From contig DHLT01000193.1 in assembly GCA_002405405.1 (NCBI GenBank), forward strand, positions 1-18,915: 18,915 bases of DNA, written 5' to 3'. This document shows, piece by piece, positions 8,816 to 16,810 of this stretch. Source of the DNA: Ignavibacteria bacterium UBA4661. Its GTDB lineage: Bacteria; Bacteroidota; Ignavibacteria; Kapaibacteriales; UBA4661. Numbering within the stretch: position 1 is the stretch's first letter; each line of letters opens with the position of its first letter. The position numbers were made by a program, and so were the translations under genes. The notes beneath the pieces were generated by a model. It had not been told where the DNA came from, made no database searches, and saw nothing but the letters and a program-made list of their open reading frames with translations.

Positions 8816-10750
8816 TCATTGTAATTGCCGTACATTTTGCACACCAATAACAGCAGAAGAACGATATTGTGCAGTAGGATACGACTGTTGATTGCCGAAA
8901 CGATGTGATCGACTATGGGTACGTGAATATTCATTTTGCGTTGTAAATCTTTCCATCAGCTCTTGCAATGAATGTGCGGTTGACTCCATTGTTTGCGCTG
9001 ATTGCACTGCCTGTTCTGACGATTCCGTAACCTGATGCGTAGCACGACGTACTGCTTCGGCTCGAACAGCAATATTCTGACTCAGTGTCATTTGCTCATC
9101 AGAGATTGTACTTAAAGACTGAATAATCCCTGCCATTTCATTAACACCTTTGATGATATGCTCCGATAAATGAGCAGCATTAGAAGCAATCTCTTTACCC
9201 TCGCGGACGGTATGCGTTCCTTCGTGCATAACCTTCACGACTTTCTCCGTCTCTTGCTGAATACGTGTAATCGTCCCCGAAATCTGCTTTGTCGCCATTT
9301 GTGTACGCTCAGCAAGCTTGCGTACTTCATCAGCAACAACCGCAAAACCGCGTCCTTGGTCGCCCGCACGTGCTGCTTCGATAGCTGCATTGAGTGCTAA
9401 AAGATTTGTTTGGTCAGCAATCTCTTCGATTACCTGGATAATTGCACCAATTTCTTGGCTAGAGGATCCAAGAGATTCAATAGTGCGAGCCGCCGTTTCG
9501 ACTACAGTAGAAATATTACTCATGCCTTCAATGGTCTTATTCATAGCCGTAGCACTACGCTGTGCATCATTCGTAGCAGAATGTGCCACAACCTGTGCAG
9601 TTTTCATTTTGCTATCACCGGTTGTAATAGTCGATGTCATCGTTTGAATCGCTTCGGCAATTTCTTCAATCTCGCCGCGCTGCTGCAAAGCGATTGTTGA
9701 AAGTCGTGCAAGGTCTTGCGTCATAGCTCCAGAAAGTGCTGAAGTATCTTGTACTGATTTTTTTGCACCGGCAATGACAGTGTGAATATTTGCAATCGCA
9801 CGATTATATCCGTCATTCAAACGACCAATGTCGTCATCGCGTTCGACAGTAATGTTTTGTGTCAAATCACCATTAGCAAATGACGCAACGCTCTCTAATA
9901 ATCGCTCAACACTTTGCGCTAAATATATTTTTTGATCTTCGAGAGTTGTAATAGAATTTCGGATACTCTTGACCATAGCACCAAATGCCTGAGCTAGTTC
10001 GCCAATCTCGTCGGTATATTGATATTACACCGCAACATTCGTATTCCCATCAGCAACTTTTTGTGCGGCGGTACGAATTTCTTCAATGGGCTTTACGACA
10101 AGGCGCGATGCAAGCCAACCAATAAAGACTACCACGGCAACACTGACAACGATACCAATGATTTCAATCCATTGTCCGTTTTCGGCTCTTAAGATATTTT
10201 CCTTTGTTGTTGCCAAAGCAACCTCTTGCTTTTGATGTAGCATAGTTTCAATATCGGCTTTGAGTTTTTCAGCCGCAGGAATACAATCTTTCAGGAGGGT
10301 ATTCACGACCGCTTCATTATCTTTTGCACGTGTTTGCTCAATGACGCGCCCACCGACTTTGCCAAACGCCTCCAACGACTCAGAATATTGAGCAAAGAGT
10401 TGCTTACCTCGCTCGGTACGCAAACTTGCTTGATATTTTGCACTATTCTCTTTTACCCGCCCAAGTGATGCGACAACACGCTCATGAAAATTCTTCATGC
10501 CGGCTTCATCACCACGTTGCATACAGTACACGGCATCACGTAAATCGACACGGATCATCAAAAAATTTAGGGAGATATTATTGAGATACTCCATAGGAAT
10601 CAGATCTTTTTCGTAAACAATATTTGCAGTTTGTAGAACTGAAGTATTGGTACGAATATGATAGACCGCGTTTCCTACCATCAGCACATTCACCACAAGA
10701 AAGAGTGCTGTAATTTTTGTACGTAGTCGAAGATTCATAAACCACTGCAT
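8816..10750 (-). pseudogene. Methyl-accepting chemotaxis protein interrupted by an in-frame TAA
   Basis: Read through, this is a complete chemoreceptor. It has a first membrane helix near the N-terminus, a four-helix periplasmic sensor, a second membrane helix, a HAMP domain, a second HAMP (near [20 protein letters not shown]) and the cytoplasmic signalling hairpin with [20 protein letters not shown] and [24 protein letters not shown] at 10025-10027 interrupts the first HAMP between NTNVAV and [10 protein letters not shown]. Both halves are in the same frame, so this is a single nonsense codon (CAA to TAA would suffice), not a frameshift. The downstream half could restart at ATG 9976, giving a soluble signalling fragment; the upstream half would be a membrane-anchored sensor. 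Start 10750 is preferred over 10807 because AGGGG lies just before it. The C-terminus lacks an NWETF-like CheR/CheB tether. Confidence 0.85.
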
Positions 10751-11097
10751 GGTAACCCCTATCAACACAAAAAATAAAAAATATGAGTTAACTATCCTTG
10801 AGTACAAGAGTACCTATCGAACACACCATACGACACACAACAAGACACATAGAAACACCGATCATACACTTGGTGCTTTTTTCGACACACTATATATACT
10901 TCCCCGAAAATTGAATACTTCTGCACATACACTAGCAATATTATGTCACTGCTTTTCTGTATTTACGCACGGCATACCCTTATTGATCACAGCAAAGTTT
11001 AGCTACATCAGCTAAATCGTAGCATGCATTATATCTATTTTTTAGGGGACGGCAAACAAAAATATGTCACTGCGATACGACTTTATCTGCATAAAGC
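10751..11097. other. Gene-free interval upstream of the chemoreceptor gene
   Basis: About 350 AT-rich bases with no supported gene. It must hold the minus-strand chemoreceptor promoter. It contains a 7-bp hairpin (10998-11004 with 11010-11016, loop ACATC) and an 11-base direct repeat TATGTCACTGC at 10942-10952 and 11063-11073. Neither could be tied to a known element. Confidence 0.4.
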
Positions 11098-11136
11098 AAA
11101 AGAGGTCCGTAAGAAATATTCTTACGGACCTCTTTT
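11098..11136. terminator. Intrinsic terminator downstream of rny
   Basis: A 16-bp perfect inverted repeat pairs 11098-11113 with 11121-11136, extendable by two A-T pairs into the loop. On the minus strand the stem ends in TTTTGCTTT, 26 bases after the rny stop. The plus strand also ends in TTTT, so it may work both ways. Confidence 0.88.
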
Positions 11137-11162
11137 GTTAGATTAATTATAGCTACTCTTGT

Positions 11163-12725
11163 TTATCGAGCATACGCAACACTTCTGCGCTCACGAACCA
11201 CAGTAACACGGATCTGCCCCGGATATTCAAGTTCTTCCTCGATCTTCCCGGCGATATCATGCGCCAAAGTATCAGCAAGTAAGTCGCCAATACGATCCGG
11301 CTCAACGATCACACGTACCTCGCGTCCCGCTTGGATAGCAAAGGATTTATGAACCCCCTCAAACCCTTGTGCCAAGCCCTCAAGTGTCGTGAGACGCTTG
11401 ATATAGCTTTCGAGTGATTCGCGACGCGCCCCCGGACGTGCACCGCTAATAGAGTCAGCAGATTGCACAATTGGTGCAATGATAGATTCCATCGGAATAT
11501 CATCATGGTGCGCACCGATTGCATTACAAATAATCGCATGTTCCTTGTATTTCTGGGCAATTTCCATACCCACAAGTGCATGTGGACCCTCGAGTTCTTT
11601 CGGTGCACATTTACCAATATCATGCAACAAACCAGCACGTTTTGCCTGAATCGGATCAATACCCAATTCGGTTGCCATAATACCTGCCAAATATGCAACT
11701 TCAATCGAATGATGCAATAAATTCTGTCCATAGCTGGAACGATATTTCATTCGACCGACATATTTCACGATTTCATTATGGACATTATGCAGACCAAGTT
11801 CGAGAATTGCATTTTCACCGATCTCGCGCATTTCTTCCTCAAGTTCTTTGGTTGCTTTTTCAACAATTTCTTCAATCCGAGTCGGATGAATACGACCATC
11901 ATTCATGAGGCGCTCCAAGGACACACGAGCTACTTCACGGCGGAATGGATCAAAACCGGAAATCAAGACTGCTTCCGGCGTATCGTCGATAATCAAATCA
12001 ACACCGGTTGCAGCTTCAAAGGCACGGATATTGCGCCCTTCACGACCGATGATTCGCCCTTTCATATCTTCACTGGCAAGATTAACTACTGATACTGTTG
12101 TCTCGACTGAATGGTCTGATGCCGTACGTTGGATTGCTTGTACGATAATTTTTTGTGCTTCTTTTTTGGCATTGAGTTTTGCATCATCACGCAAGTCTTT
12201 GATCATTTGTGATGCTTCATTTTTTGCCTCATTGACCATATTTTCCATGAGAAACTTTTTGGCATCTTCGCGTGACATACCCGTAATGCGCTCTAATCGG
12301 GCATTTTGCTCAGCAACAAGAGCATCAATCGATTTTTGCTTTACTGCAAGATCATCTTGTTTTTTCTTGAGCTCTTGTTCAAACTGTTGAAGTTGCTTTT
12401 CTTTAGTACTAATTTTTTCGACTGTTTTCTTTACAGCTTCATCACGCTCTTTGATCTTCTTTTCTTCATTTTGCAGTTTAGCGCGCTCGCTTTGAATTTT
12501 CGCATCATACTCTTGTTTCTTCTTGTGCCATTCATCTTTCACTTCTTGCAAACGTTCTTTTTTGCTGATTTCTGCCTCACGTTCTGCGTCGGAGACAAGC
12601 GTTTTAGCATGTTGTTCTGCTTGCTGAATAACACGTTTTCCGGTCTTGCTACTCAAGACATAGCCAATACCGAAGCCTCCGGCTATACCCGCCAACAGAC
12701 CGATAATAATTGCTGAAATATCCAT
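11163..12725 (-). CDS. rny: Ribonuclease Y
   Basis: The 520-residue product matches RNase Y from end to end. It has an N-terminal membrane anchor (about 4-24), a long charged coiled coil (30-200), a KH RNA-binding domain with the GxxG motif IIGREGRN (225-232), and an HD hydrolase domain with catalytic His-Asp in LLHDIGK (366-372), then GAHHDD further on. RNase Y is a membrane-bound endoribonuclease that initiates mRNA decay and processes RNAs. Length is normal for the family (about 510-525). AGAGG seven bases before the ATG is a good ribosome binding site. The gene is followed by a strong intrinsic terminator and preceded by a structured RNA and zapA. Confidence 0.97.
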   Translation of the reverse strand: MDISAIIIGLLAGIAGGFGIGYVLSSKTGKRVIQQAEQHAKTLVSDAEREAEISKKERLQEVKDEWHKKKQEYDAKIQSERAKLQNEEKKIKERDEAVKKTVEKISTKEKQLQQFEQELKKKQDDLAVKQKSIDALVAEQNARLERITGMSREDAKKFLMENMVNEAKNEASQMIKDLRDDAKLNAKKEAQKIIVQAIQRTASDHSVETTVSVVNLASEDMKGRIIGREGRNIRAFEAATGVDLIIDDTPEAVLISGFDPFRREVARVSLERLMNDGRIHPTRIEEIVEKATKELEEEMREIGENAILELGLHNVHNEIVKYVGRMKYRSSYGQNLLHHSIEVAYLAGIMATELGIDPIQAKRAGLLHDIGKCAPKELEGPHALVGMEIAQKYKEHAIICNAIGAHHDDIPMESIIAPIVQSADSISGARPGARRESLESYIKRLTTLEGLAQGFEGVHKSFAIQAGREVRVIVEPDRIGDLLADTLAHDIAGKIEEELEYPGQIRVTVVRERRSVAYAR

Positions 12726-12812
12726 TGATGTGCCTCTCTTTCTGAAAATAAATCTGAAAAATTGAACGAATAAAAATTGGGGAAATACTTTTTTTATTTA
12801 CACATGACACTC

Positions 12813-13088
12813 AAAAAATAACCGCATGACCTTGCCGTTGCCCCACTCAATGGGGAAGAGGTAATAAGAACTCTTGACGAATAATGCGGGTTGGCGCCCT
12901 CCAACATTTTGCTTCCACTGAATCTCATACATCATGCGATGCGACCTGCCTATAGCCGGATGAGATTTCACAGCACACAATATGTGCTCTGATGAGGCCT
13001 GTAATTTACTGGCGGAGCAATCCTCCCTGAAGGATGCAATTATAAGTTCTTATGTAACGTCAACAACGACAAGGTCATGCGGTTATCT
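12813..13088 (-). ncRNA. Structured non-coding RNA between zapA and rny (possible 6S RNA, ssrS)
   Basis: A 23-bp helix joins 13064-13086 to 12818-12840. Read on the minus strand, every position pairs, with one U-G wobble; on the plus strand that pair is an A-C mismatch, so the minus strand is the RNA strand. The 3' arm runs straight into six U residues, so the helix may also act as terminator. Inside lie a 9-bp long-range helix (ATAAGAACT with AGTTCTTAT) and local hairpins including AATCTCAT/ATGAGATT, AGCACA/TGTGCT, ATCCTT/GAGGAT, GTTGG/CCAAC and CCCCA/TGGGG. Location next to zapA recalls the zapA-ssrS linkage of 6S RNA, but the length (about 275 nt) and multibranched fold are unusual for 6S. 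No tmRNA, RNase P or SRP signature motif is visible. That it is a structured RNA is well supported; the family is open. Confidence 0.72.
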
Positions 13089-13212
13089 TGTGCATAGACC
13101 GATTACGCGATCAAAGAACGGTTATTTTTACAAGGTGCAGGCTACCGAAACCTTTTCGAGTACAGGCATGACGATCGCAGATATTCACACACATAAAGCA
13201 AGGAGCATACCT

Positions 13213-13503
13213 TTATGCCGAAAGGACACGATCCATACGATCATTGAGGAATTCTGCCATTGCCGATAGTTCTTGGAGAAGTACGGCTTGCCCGGCAGAG
13301 TGTTCAGCAGAGACATCCATTTCTTTTTCGACAGCATTGAGTGTTGTCAGCAATAGTGCCGACATGGTCGAAGGGGCATTGAGTTTCGTGCGAATTTCTT
13401 GGAGTCGTTGATCAACAACCGAAGCAACCGTACGGAGCTTTGCCTCATCACTGCTGCGCAAATGATATTCTTTGCCACCGATTGTTACTTGAATTGTTTT
13501 CAT
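13213..13503 (-). CDS. zapA: Cell division protein ZapA
   Basis: The 96-residue protein has the family opening MKTIQVTIGGKEYHLRSSDE, followed by LRTVASVVDQRLQEIR and a C-terminal helical/coiled-coil half, all typical of ZapA. ZapA binds FtsZ, cross-links protofilaments and stabilises the Z-ring at mid-cell. Length is normal. In Bacteroidota-type genomes zapA commonly stands just upstream of rny, as here with a structured RNA between them. No strong Shine-Dalgarno precedes the ATG. The preceding gene encodes a long coiled-coil protein that may be a division partner. Confidence 0.92.
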   Translation of the reverse strand: MKTIQVTIGGKEYHLRSSDEAKLRTVASVVDQRLQEIRTKLNAPSTMSALLLTTLNAVEKEMDVSAEHSAGQAVLLQELSAMAEFLNDRMDRVLSA

Positions 13504-13617
13504 AGCGATTGTATGAAAAAGAATGTGTGCACCTATTTGTACGTCGTTGTTGAAGATTTTCTTTTTGCGCCTTTTCTATTGAAAAAAACTTTCAGGAGAA
13601 AGACAAAGGAATCAGCG

Positions 13618-13701
13618 ATGAAATTACGGATTTACACCGAATTGCCACACAGAAACATCGTTCTTTTGTCAGTAACTGCATCAGCTACTCTCGGAGTGTG
13701 A
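13618..13701 (+). CDS. Possible 27-residue peptide in the zapA upstream gap
   Basis: An ATG at 13618 lies seven bases after AAAGGA, a better ribosome binding site than most genes here have. It opens a 27-codon frame with a basic N-terminus and a hydrophobic second half (NIVLLSVTASATLGV). Its TGA sits at the start of a folded segment that ends in a plus-strand intrinsic terminator at 13783-13802. The arrangement could be a leader peptide, a small membrane peptide or chance. No family is recognised. Confidence 0.25.
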   Translation: MKLRIYTELPHRNIVLLSVTASATLGV

Positions 13702-13782
13702 CTGACGGTTGCGATTTAACCGTCAGCCACAGTTAGTTCGTAAGATTTGAAACCTACAGGAATTGAAGTTAGTCGCACACCA
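13696..13782 (+). other. Folded segment ending in ACCA before a terminator
   Basis: An 8-base pairing (13696-13703 with 13771-13778, one G-U on the plus strand and A-C on the minus strand) closes the segment. Inside is a perfect 9-bp hairpin (13702-13710 with 13718-13726, seven-base loop); it shares two bases with the closing stem, so the two would compete at the junction. The segment is followed by ACCA and then a terminator. It mimics a tRNA acceptor end but has no D arm, T loop or anticodon arm. Its function is unknown. Confidence 0.35.
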
Positions 13783-13802
13783 AACCTTTTCAAGGTTTTT
13801 TA
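13783..13802 (+). terminator. Plus-strand intrinsic terminator
   Basis: AAACCTT pairs with AAGGTTT around a TTC loop, and the stem runs into further T residues on the plus strand. The minus strand has GGTG at this point, so only the plus strand makes a terminator. No plus-strand gene of ordinary size precedes it, which implies a small transcript from the 13504-13780 gap. Confidence 0.6.
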
Positions 13803-13834
13803 GAATGCCAATGTCTCCCTATCTACCTTCTGTA

Positions 13835-15070
13835 TTACATCATAATCGATTCTCGTTGCTGTAATTGTTCTTCTACAAGATGCAATGCTTGCTCAACATC
13901 GGCTCGAAGTTGTGCTTTTTCTTCATCAATGTGTAATCGTGCTTGTTCAAGTTGCGCACGAAGAGCAAGAATTACTTCTTCTCTTGCAGAGACCTCAGTC
14001 TGGGTTTGTTCATAACGTTTTGCAGCTTCTTCAATGGTAGAACGCAATTCTGACTCCGTCTGTTCTGCTTGTGCTAACTGAGCTGATATCTGTGCAATAT
14101 GCTCTTCCATCGTTTTCTGCAAATCAGTAGTTGCCATAGAACTCTTTGTTCGCTCGATATTGATTTCTTCCCGAAGTTGCACAATAGTCGCTCGCTGTTC
14201 TTGTACATCTTGTTTGGTCAAGGCAAGTTCAAGCTGCAAAAGTTCAACTTCTTCATTTTGCGTATTTCGCATAGTAGAAAGTTCTTCTTCGTAGTGCTGT
14301 TGCACAGCGCGCATTTCATCGTGAACCCGCTCTCGCTCTTTCATGATATGTTCTTTGGCTGAATCATATTCCGCCAACAATTGATTATAACGACTTGAGG
14401 CTTTGTCAAGCTGTTCGCTAAATTCAACTTTTGCACTATGTTCTACTGCATGCAAACGGCTATCAAATTCTTGCTCCTGTTTCAGGAGTTGGTTTTGTAA
14501 CTGAGCAATAGTTTCCTTATAACCTGCGACTTCATTTGAATGTCGAATCAATTCTTTGTTGCGTTGGACTAATTCTTTTTGGAGAATTTCTTTGTCTTCG
14601 CGGGTTCTCCGCATTTCTTCATGAAGGGTGTCGAATGCTTGGGTACGCTCACGCAAAAAAGTTGCTTCTGTCGTTAGCTCACCTACGGTCTTTTGCATTT
14701 CGTTGGTATGATGCTCTAACTCTTTGATACGCTCTGTATGACGAGCTGCTTGTTCATCCATAGCACGAAGAGTACCTTCTTTGTGCGCAAGATCACGCGT
14801 CATGTCGGCAATGACTTCTTCTTTGCGGAGAATCTCTTCATCATATTCATCAACTTTGTGGCGTAGTTCGACAAGTTCTTCAGCGTTTATTTCCAGAGAG
14901 ATTAAACGCTTTTGTTGCTCATAATTTTGTTCTTCAAGTAATGTTGCACGCTCACGCAAGCCAATATTTTCCGTGCGCAGATGCAATACCATATCGCCTG
15001 CTCTACGCATAGCAGTCCACAACTGCTCAAGTGCCTGAAGGAGTTCCGGGGATGCTGATTGCATGCTCAT
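13835..15070 (-). CDS. Long coiled-coil protein upstream of zapA (possible ZapB-like division factor)
   Basis: The 411-residue product is almost wholly charged heptad-type coiled coil (Glu, Gln, Leu, Arg, Ala-rich) from about residue 25 to the end, with no signal peptide or membrane helix, so it is probably cytoplasmic and rod-shaped. The first 60 residues (LLQALEQLWTAMRRAGDMVL, then LRTENIGLRERATLLEEQN) resemble the short ZapB-like coiled coils often found beside zapA. Inference: it may be an enlarged division-associated coiled coil working with ZapA. Coiled-coil composition makes remote homology unreliable, and a general scaffold or SMC-like fragment cannot be excluded, although no ATPase motifs are present. 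The start is ambiguous between 15070 and 15064. The gap to zapA is 331 bases, so co-transcription is uncertain. Confidence 0.8.
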   Translation of the reverse strand: MSMQSASPELLQALEQLWTAMRRAGDMVLHLRTENIGLRERATLLEEQNYEQQKRLISLEINAEELVELRHKVDEYDEEILRKEEVIADMTRDLAHKEGTLRAMDEQAARHTERIKELEHHTNEMQKTVGELTTEATFLRERTQAFDTLHEEMRRTREDKEILQKELVQRNKELIRHSNEVAGYKETIAQLQNQLLKQEQEFDSRLHAVEHSAKVEFSEQLDKASSRYNQLLAEYDSAKEHIMKERERVHDEMRAVQQHYEEELSTMRNTQNEEVELLQLELALTKQDVQEQRATIVQLREEINIERTKSSMATTDLQKTMEEHIAQISAQLAQAEQTESELRSTIEEAAKRYEQTQTEVSAREEVILALRAQLEQARLHIDEEKAQLRADVEQALHLVEEQLQQRESIMM

Positions 15071-15258
15071 AATATCATACTCATTAAAATGATTGTTCGT
15101 TGCTGCCGCACATTAGAAATATGCAAACACCGCAAGATACAAAAACACTGAAGTTATCGTTGAGGTTGTAGGCTCTTCGGACGATAGTACCTCGTCATCA
15201 TGGCAACCGCAACGCTATAGTATGAGAGCTATGCATCTTAACTAGGGAGGAGGTTCGG

Positions 15259-16053
15259 TCAGAGTTTAGGATAAAGTTCTGTTTTTACCCAGGCATACTC
15301 CGGGGCAATAGCAAGTGCTTGTTCGAAGTATTGCTTTGCAAGCACTTTATTGCCGGCATCGAGAGCAACGACACCCAACCATGCAATAGAATCCACCAAT
15401 CCCCATGTCGGGTACAACGATGATGCACTGCTCCGTGCACCTGCTTGTGCGCTAAAAAGTTTGTTTGCCTTGTGAAGGATTTCGACACCTTTTTTCTTAC
15501 TGCCGCCAACAATGCTTGGCTTGTAATATGTCGCCACACCATGCAATAATTGTACACGAGGATTGTCCGGTGCAAGCGTAAGTGCTTTATCCATTAATGA
15601 GCCTGATTTTAAGCCAAACTGCATAGCAGAGAACAATCCCAAGCTTGCTTTTTGACCATAAGCAGCAGAAAGCAATGCGAAGCCGTCGGCAAACTCTTGA
15701 TTAGCACGGACACATTGCTCTAAAGCATTAATAGCACGATTGAGATGCGCTTCTTTTTCTTGCTCCGGAGACAAATTTGATACACTTAACCGTGCATATC
15801 CAATATAGTAAAGCATCAATGCCTGTTGTTCGACAGTACCATTACCATACAGAGTAACCAGTTCTTTTTCTGCTTCGACAATCGTATTGCGATCACCGCG
15901 CAGTGAACCGATAAAAAGTTTGTTTTTAACATCCAATATGCGTTGTTCAACTATCATCGACGACCGCTCACTATATGCCATGATATCTGTTGCGGGCAAG
16001 CACATTATGCCACCCACGATAATTAGCGCTACTATCCACCGAGTAATACTCAT
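15259..16053 (-). CDS. Exported tetratricopeptide-repeat protein
   Basis: Starting at 16053 the product has 264 residues. This start is chosen over 16068 because GGGGGAGA lies five bases upstream. A signal peptide covers the first 27 residues (hydrophobic WIVALIIVGGIMCLPAT, likely cleavage after IMA). The rest is helical with TPR-type repeats: ALMLYYIGYARLSVSN, HLNRAINALEQCVRANQEFA, a central block KALTLAPDNPRVQLLHGVAT followed by SIVGGSKKKGVEILHKA, and a last repeat VLAKQYFEQALAIAPEYAWV. TPRs mediate protein-protein contacts, and the signal places it in the periplasm. The sequence gives no specific partner. It is transcribed away from the H-NOX gene and stands alone. Confidence 0.85.
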   Translation of the reverse strand: MSITRWIVALIIVGGIMCLPATDIMAYSERSSMIVEQRILDVKNKLFIGSLRGDRNTIVEAEKELVTLYGNGTVEQQALMLYYIGYARLSVSNLSPEQEKEAHLNRAINALEQCVRANQEFADGFALLSAAYGQKASLGLFSAMQFGLKSGSLMDKALTLAPDNPRVQLLHGVATYYKPSIVGGSKKKGVEILHKANKLFSAQAGARSSASSLYPTWGLVDSIAWLGVVALDAGNKVLAKQYFEQALAIAPEYAWVKTELYPKL

Positions 16054-16267
16054 GTGATTCTCCCCCATGATATTAACTTCATGATTACATTCAAGATTAC
16101 CCCGACATCATCATTGACGGATGATGCTTTTCCATTACTTTAATCTTGCAAATTACAATACGACGGCACGACAATATGCTCACTTTCTCTTCTTTTTTTC
16201 AGTAATTTAATTGCCTTAATCATACATCCACGCATGTGCGTTATTCCATGCTTATTCAGAAGCTACT
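16054..16267. promoter_or_regulatory. Divergent promoter region between TPR gene and H-NOX operon
   Basis: About 200 AT-rich bases separate two divergent genes. A 7-bp palindrome CATCATC/GATGATG (16106-16112 with 16120-16126, loop ATTGACG) could be an operator, but no regulator is identifiable. The H-NOX start has only a weak AGAAG ribosome binding site. Confidence 0.35.
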
Positions 16268-16810
16268 ATGAAAGGTATTATCTTCCGAACATTTCTTGAC
16301 TTAATCGAAGAAAAATTTTCTCTTAGCATTGTTGATCAACTCCTCGAAAGTACCAAAGACCAACTTCCTTCGCAAGGTGTGTACACAACAGTGGGCATCT
16401 ACAGCCACGAAGAAATTGTTACATTGGTTGTTCAGTTGAGTCGTATAACAGGTATCGAAATACCTGTATTAATACGTACTTTCGGTGAATATCTATTTCA
16501 TGTTTTATATCGGAAATACGCGCATTTATTTCGTGACATTCACCATGCCTTTCAGTTTCTTGAATCGTTAGAGGGATTCATCCATGTCGAAGTAAAAAAA
16601 CTCTATCCCGAGGCTGAAATTCCTCGTTTTGCAACGAAGAGAATCGATGAAAAGACCCTATCGGTCTTATACATTTCTCAACGTCATTTTGATGATTTAG
16701 CCGAAGGTATGATCCTTAGTTGTATTCAGCATTATGGCAATTCTATTACGTTGATAAACAAACAAAAGCACGATGCCGATAGTTGTGAATTTATCCTAAG
16801 GGAAGAGTGA
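16268..16810 (+). CDS. H-NOX heme nitric oxide sensor
   Basis: The 180-residue stand-alone protein has the length and pattern of bacterial H-NOX domains. It opens MKGIIFRTFLDLIEEKF, with LEGFIHVEVKKLYPEAEIPR (101-120) supplying the proximal heme ligand His106 and YISQR (135-139) giving the YxSxR motif that binds the heme propionates. The DLAEGM helix and a late HYGNSI strand also fit. The position of the distal-pocket Tyr of oxygen-binding H-NOX (aligned five residues after the motif Arg) is Leu144, so the protein should bind NO (and CO) but not oxygen. It overlaps the histidine kinase gene by one base. By family knowledge such stand-alone H-NOX proteins bind NO and inhibit an adjacent histidine kinase or cyclic-di-GMP enzyme. 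Confidence 0.93.
   Translation: MKGIIFRTFLDLIEEKFSLSIVDQLLESTKDQLPSQGVYTTVGIYSHEEIVTLVVQLSRITGIEIPVLIRTFGEYLFHVLYRKYAHLFRDIHHAFQFLESLEGFIHVEVKKLYPEAEIPRFATKRIDEKTLSVLYISQRHFDDLAEGMILSCIQHYGNSITLINKQKHDADSCEFILREE

Noticed and set aside
10751..10807. N-terminal extension of the chemoreceptor starting at 10807
   Set aside because: The ATG at 10750 has AGGGG just upstream and gives a standard chemoreceptor N-terminus; the extension adds an unneeded hydrophobic stretch.
10749..11015. 88-codon plus-strand ORF upstream of the chemoreceptor
   Set aside because: Composition is Thr/His/Asn-rich from AT-rich intergenic DNA, there is no ribosome binding site and it overlaps the chemoreceptor start.
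12798..12980. 60-codon minus-strand ORF inside the structured RNA
   Set aside because: It lies across the RNA helices, has no ribosome binding site and a composition unlike a protein; the RNA explains the sequence.
12813..13088. tmRNA, RNase P RNA or SRP RNA identity for the zapA-rny RNA
   Set aside because: There is no tRNA-like CCA end or T loop, no GAGGAAAGUCC or ACAGAA motifs, and no GGUCAGG/CCGGAAGG SRP domain.
13399..13701. 100-codon plus-strand ORF antisense to zapA
   Set aside because: Its first 35 codons run opposite zapA in a shadow frame; only the last 27 codons, with their own ribosome binding site, are worth considering.
13696..13782. tRNA gene of about 87 nt (7-bp acceptor-like pairing followed by ACCA)
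   Set aside because: No D arm, anticodon arm with U33, or T loop of the TTCRANY type can be drawn; a 9-bp hairpin occupies the D-arm position. Kept only as a folded segment.
15154..15201. 15-codon minus-strand ORF upstream of the coiled-coil gene
   Set aside because: No ribosome binding site and no terminator or attenuator structure follows; too short to support.
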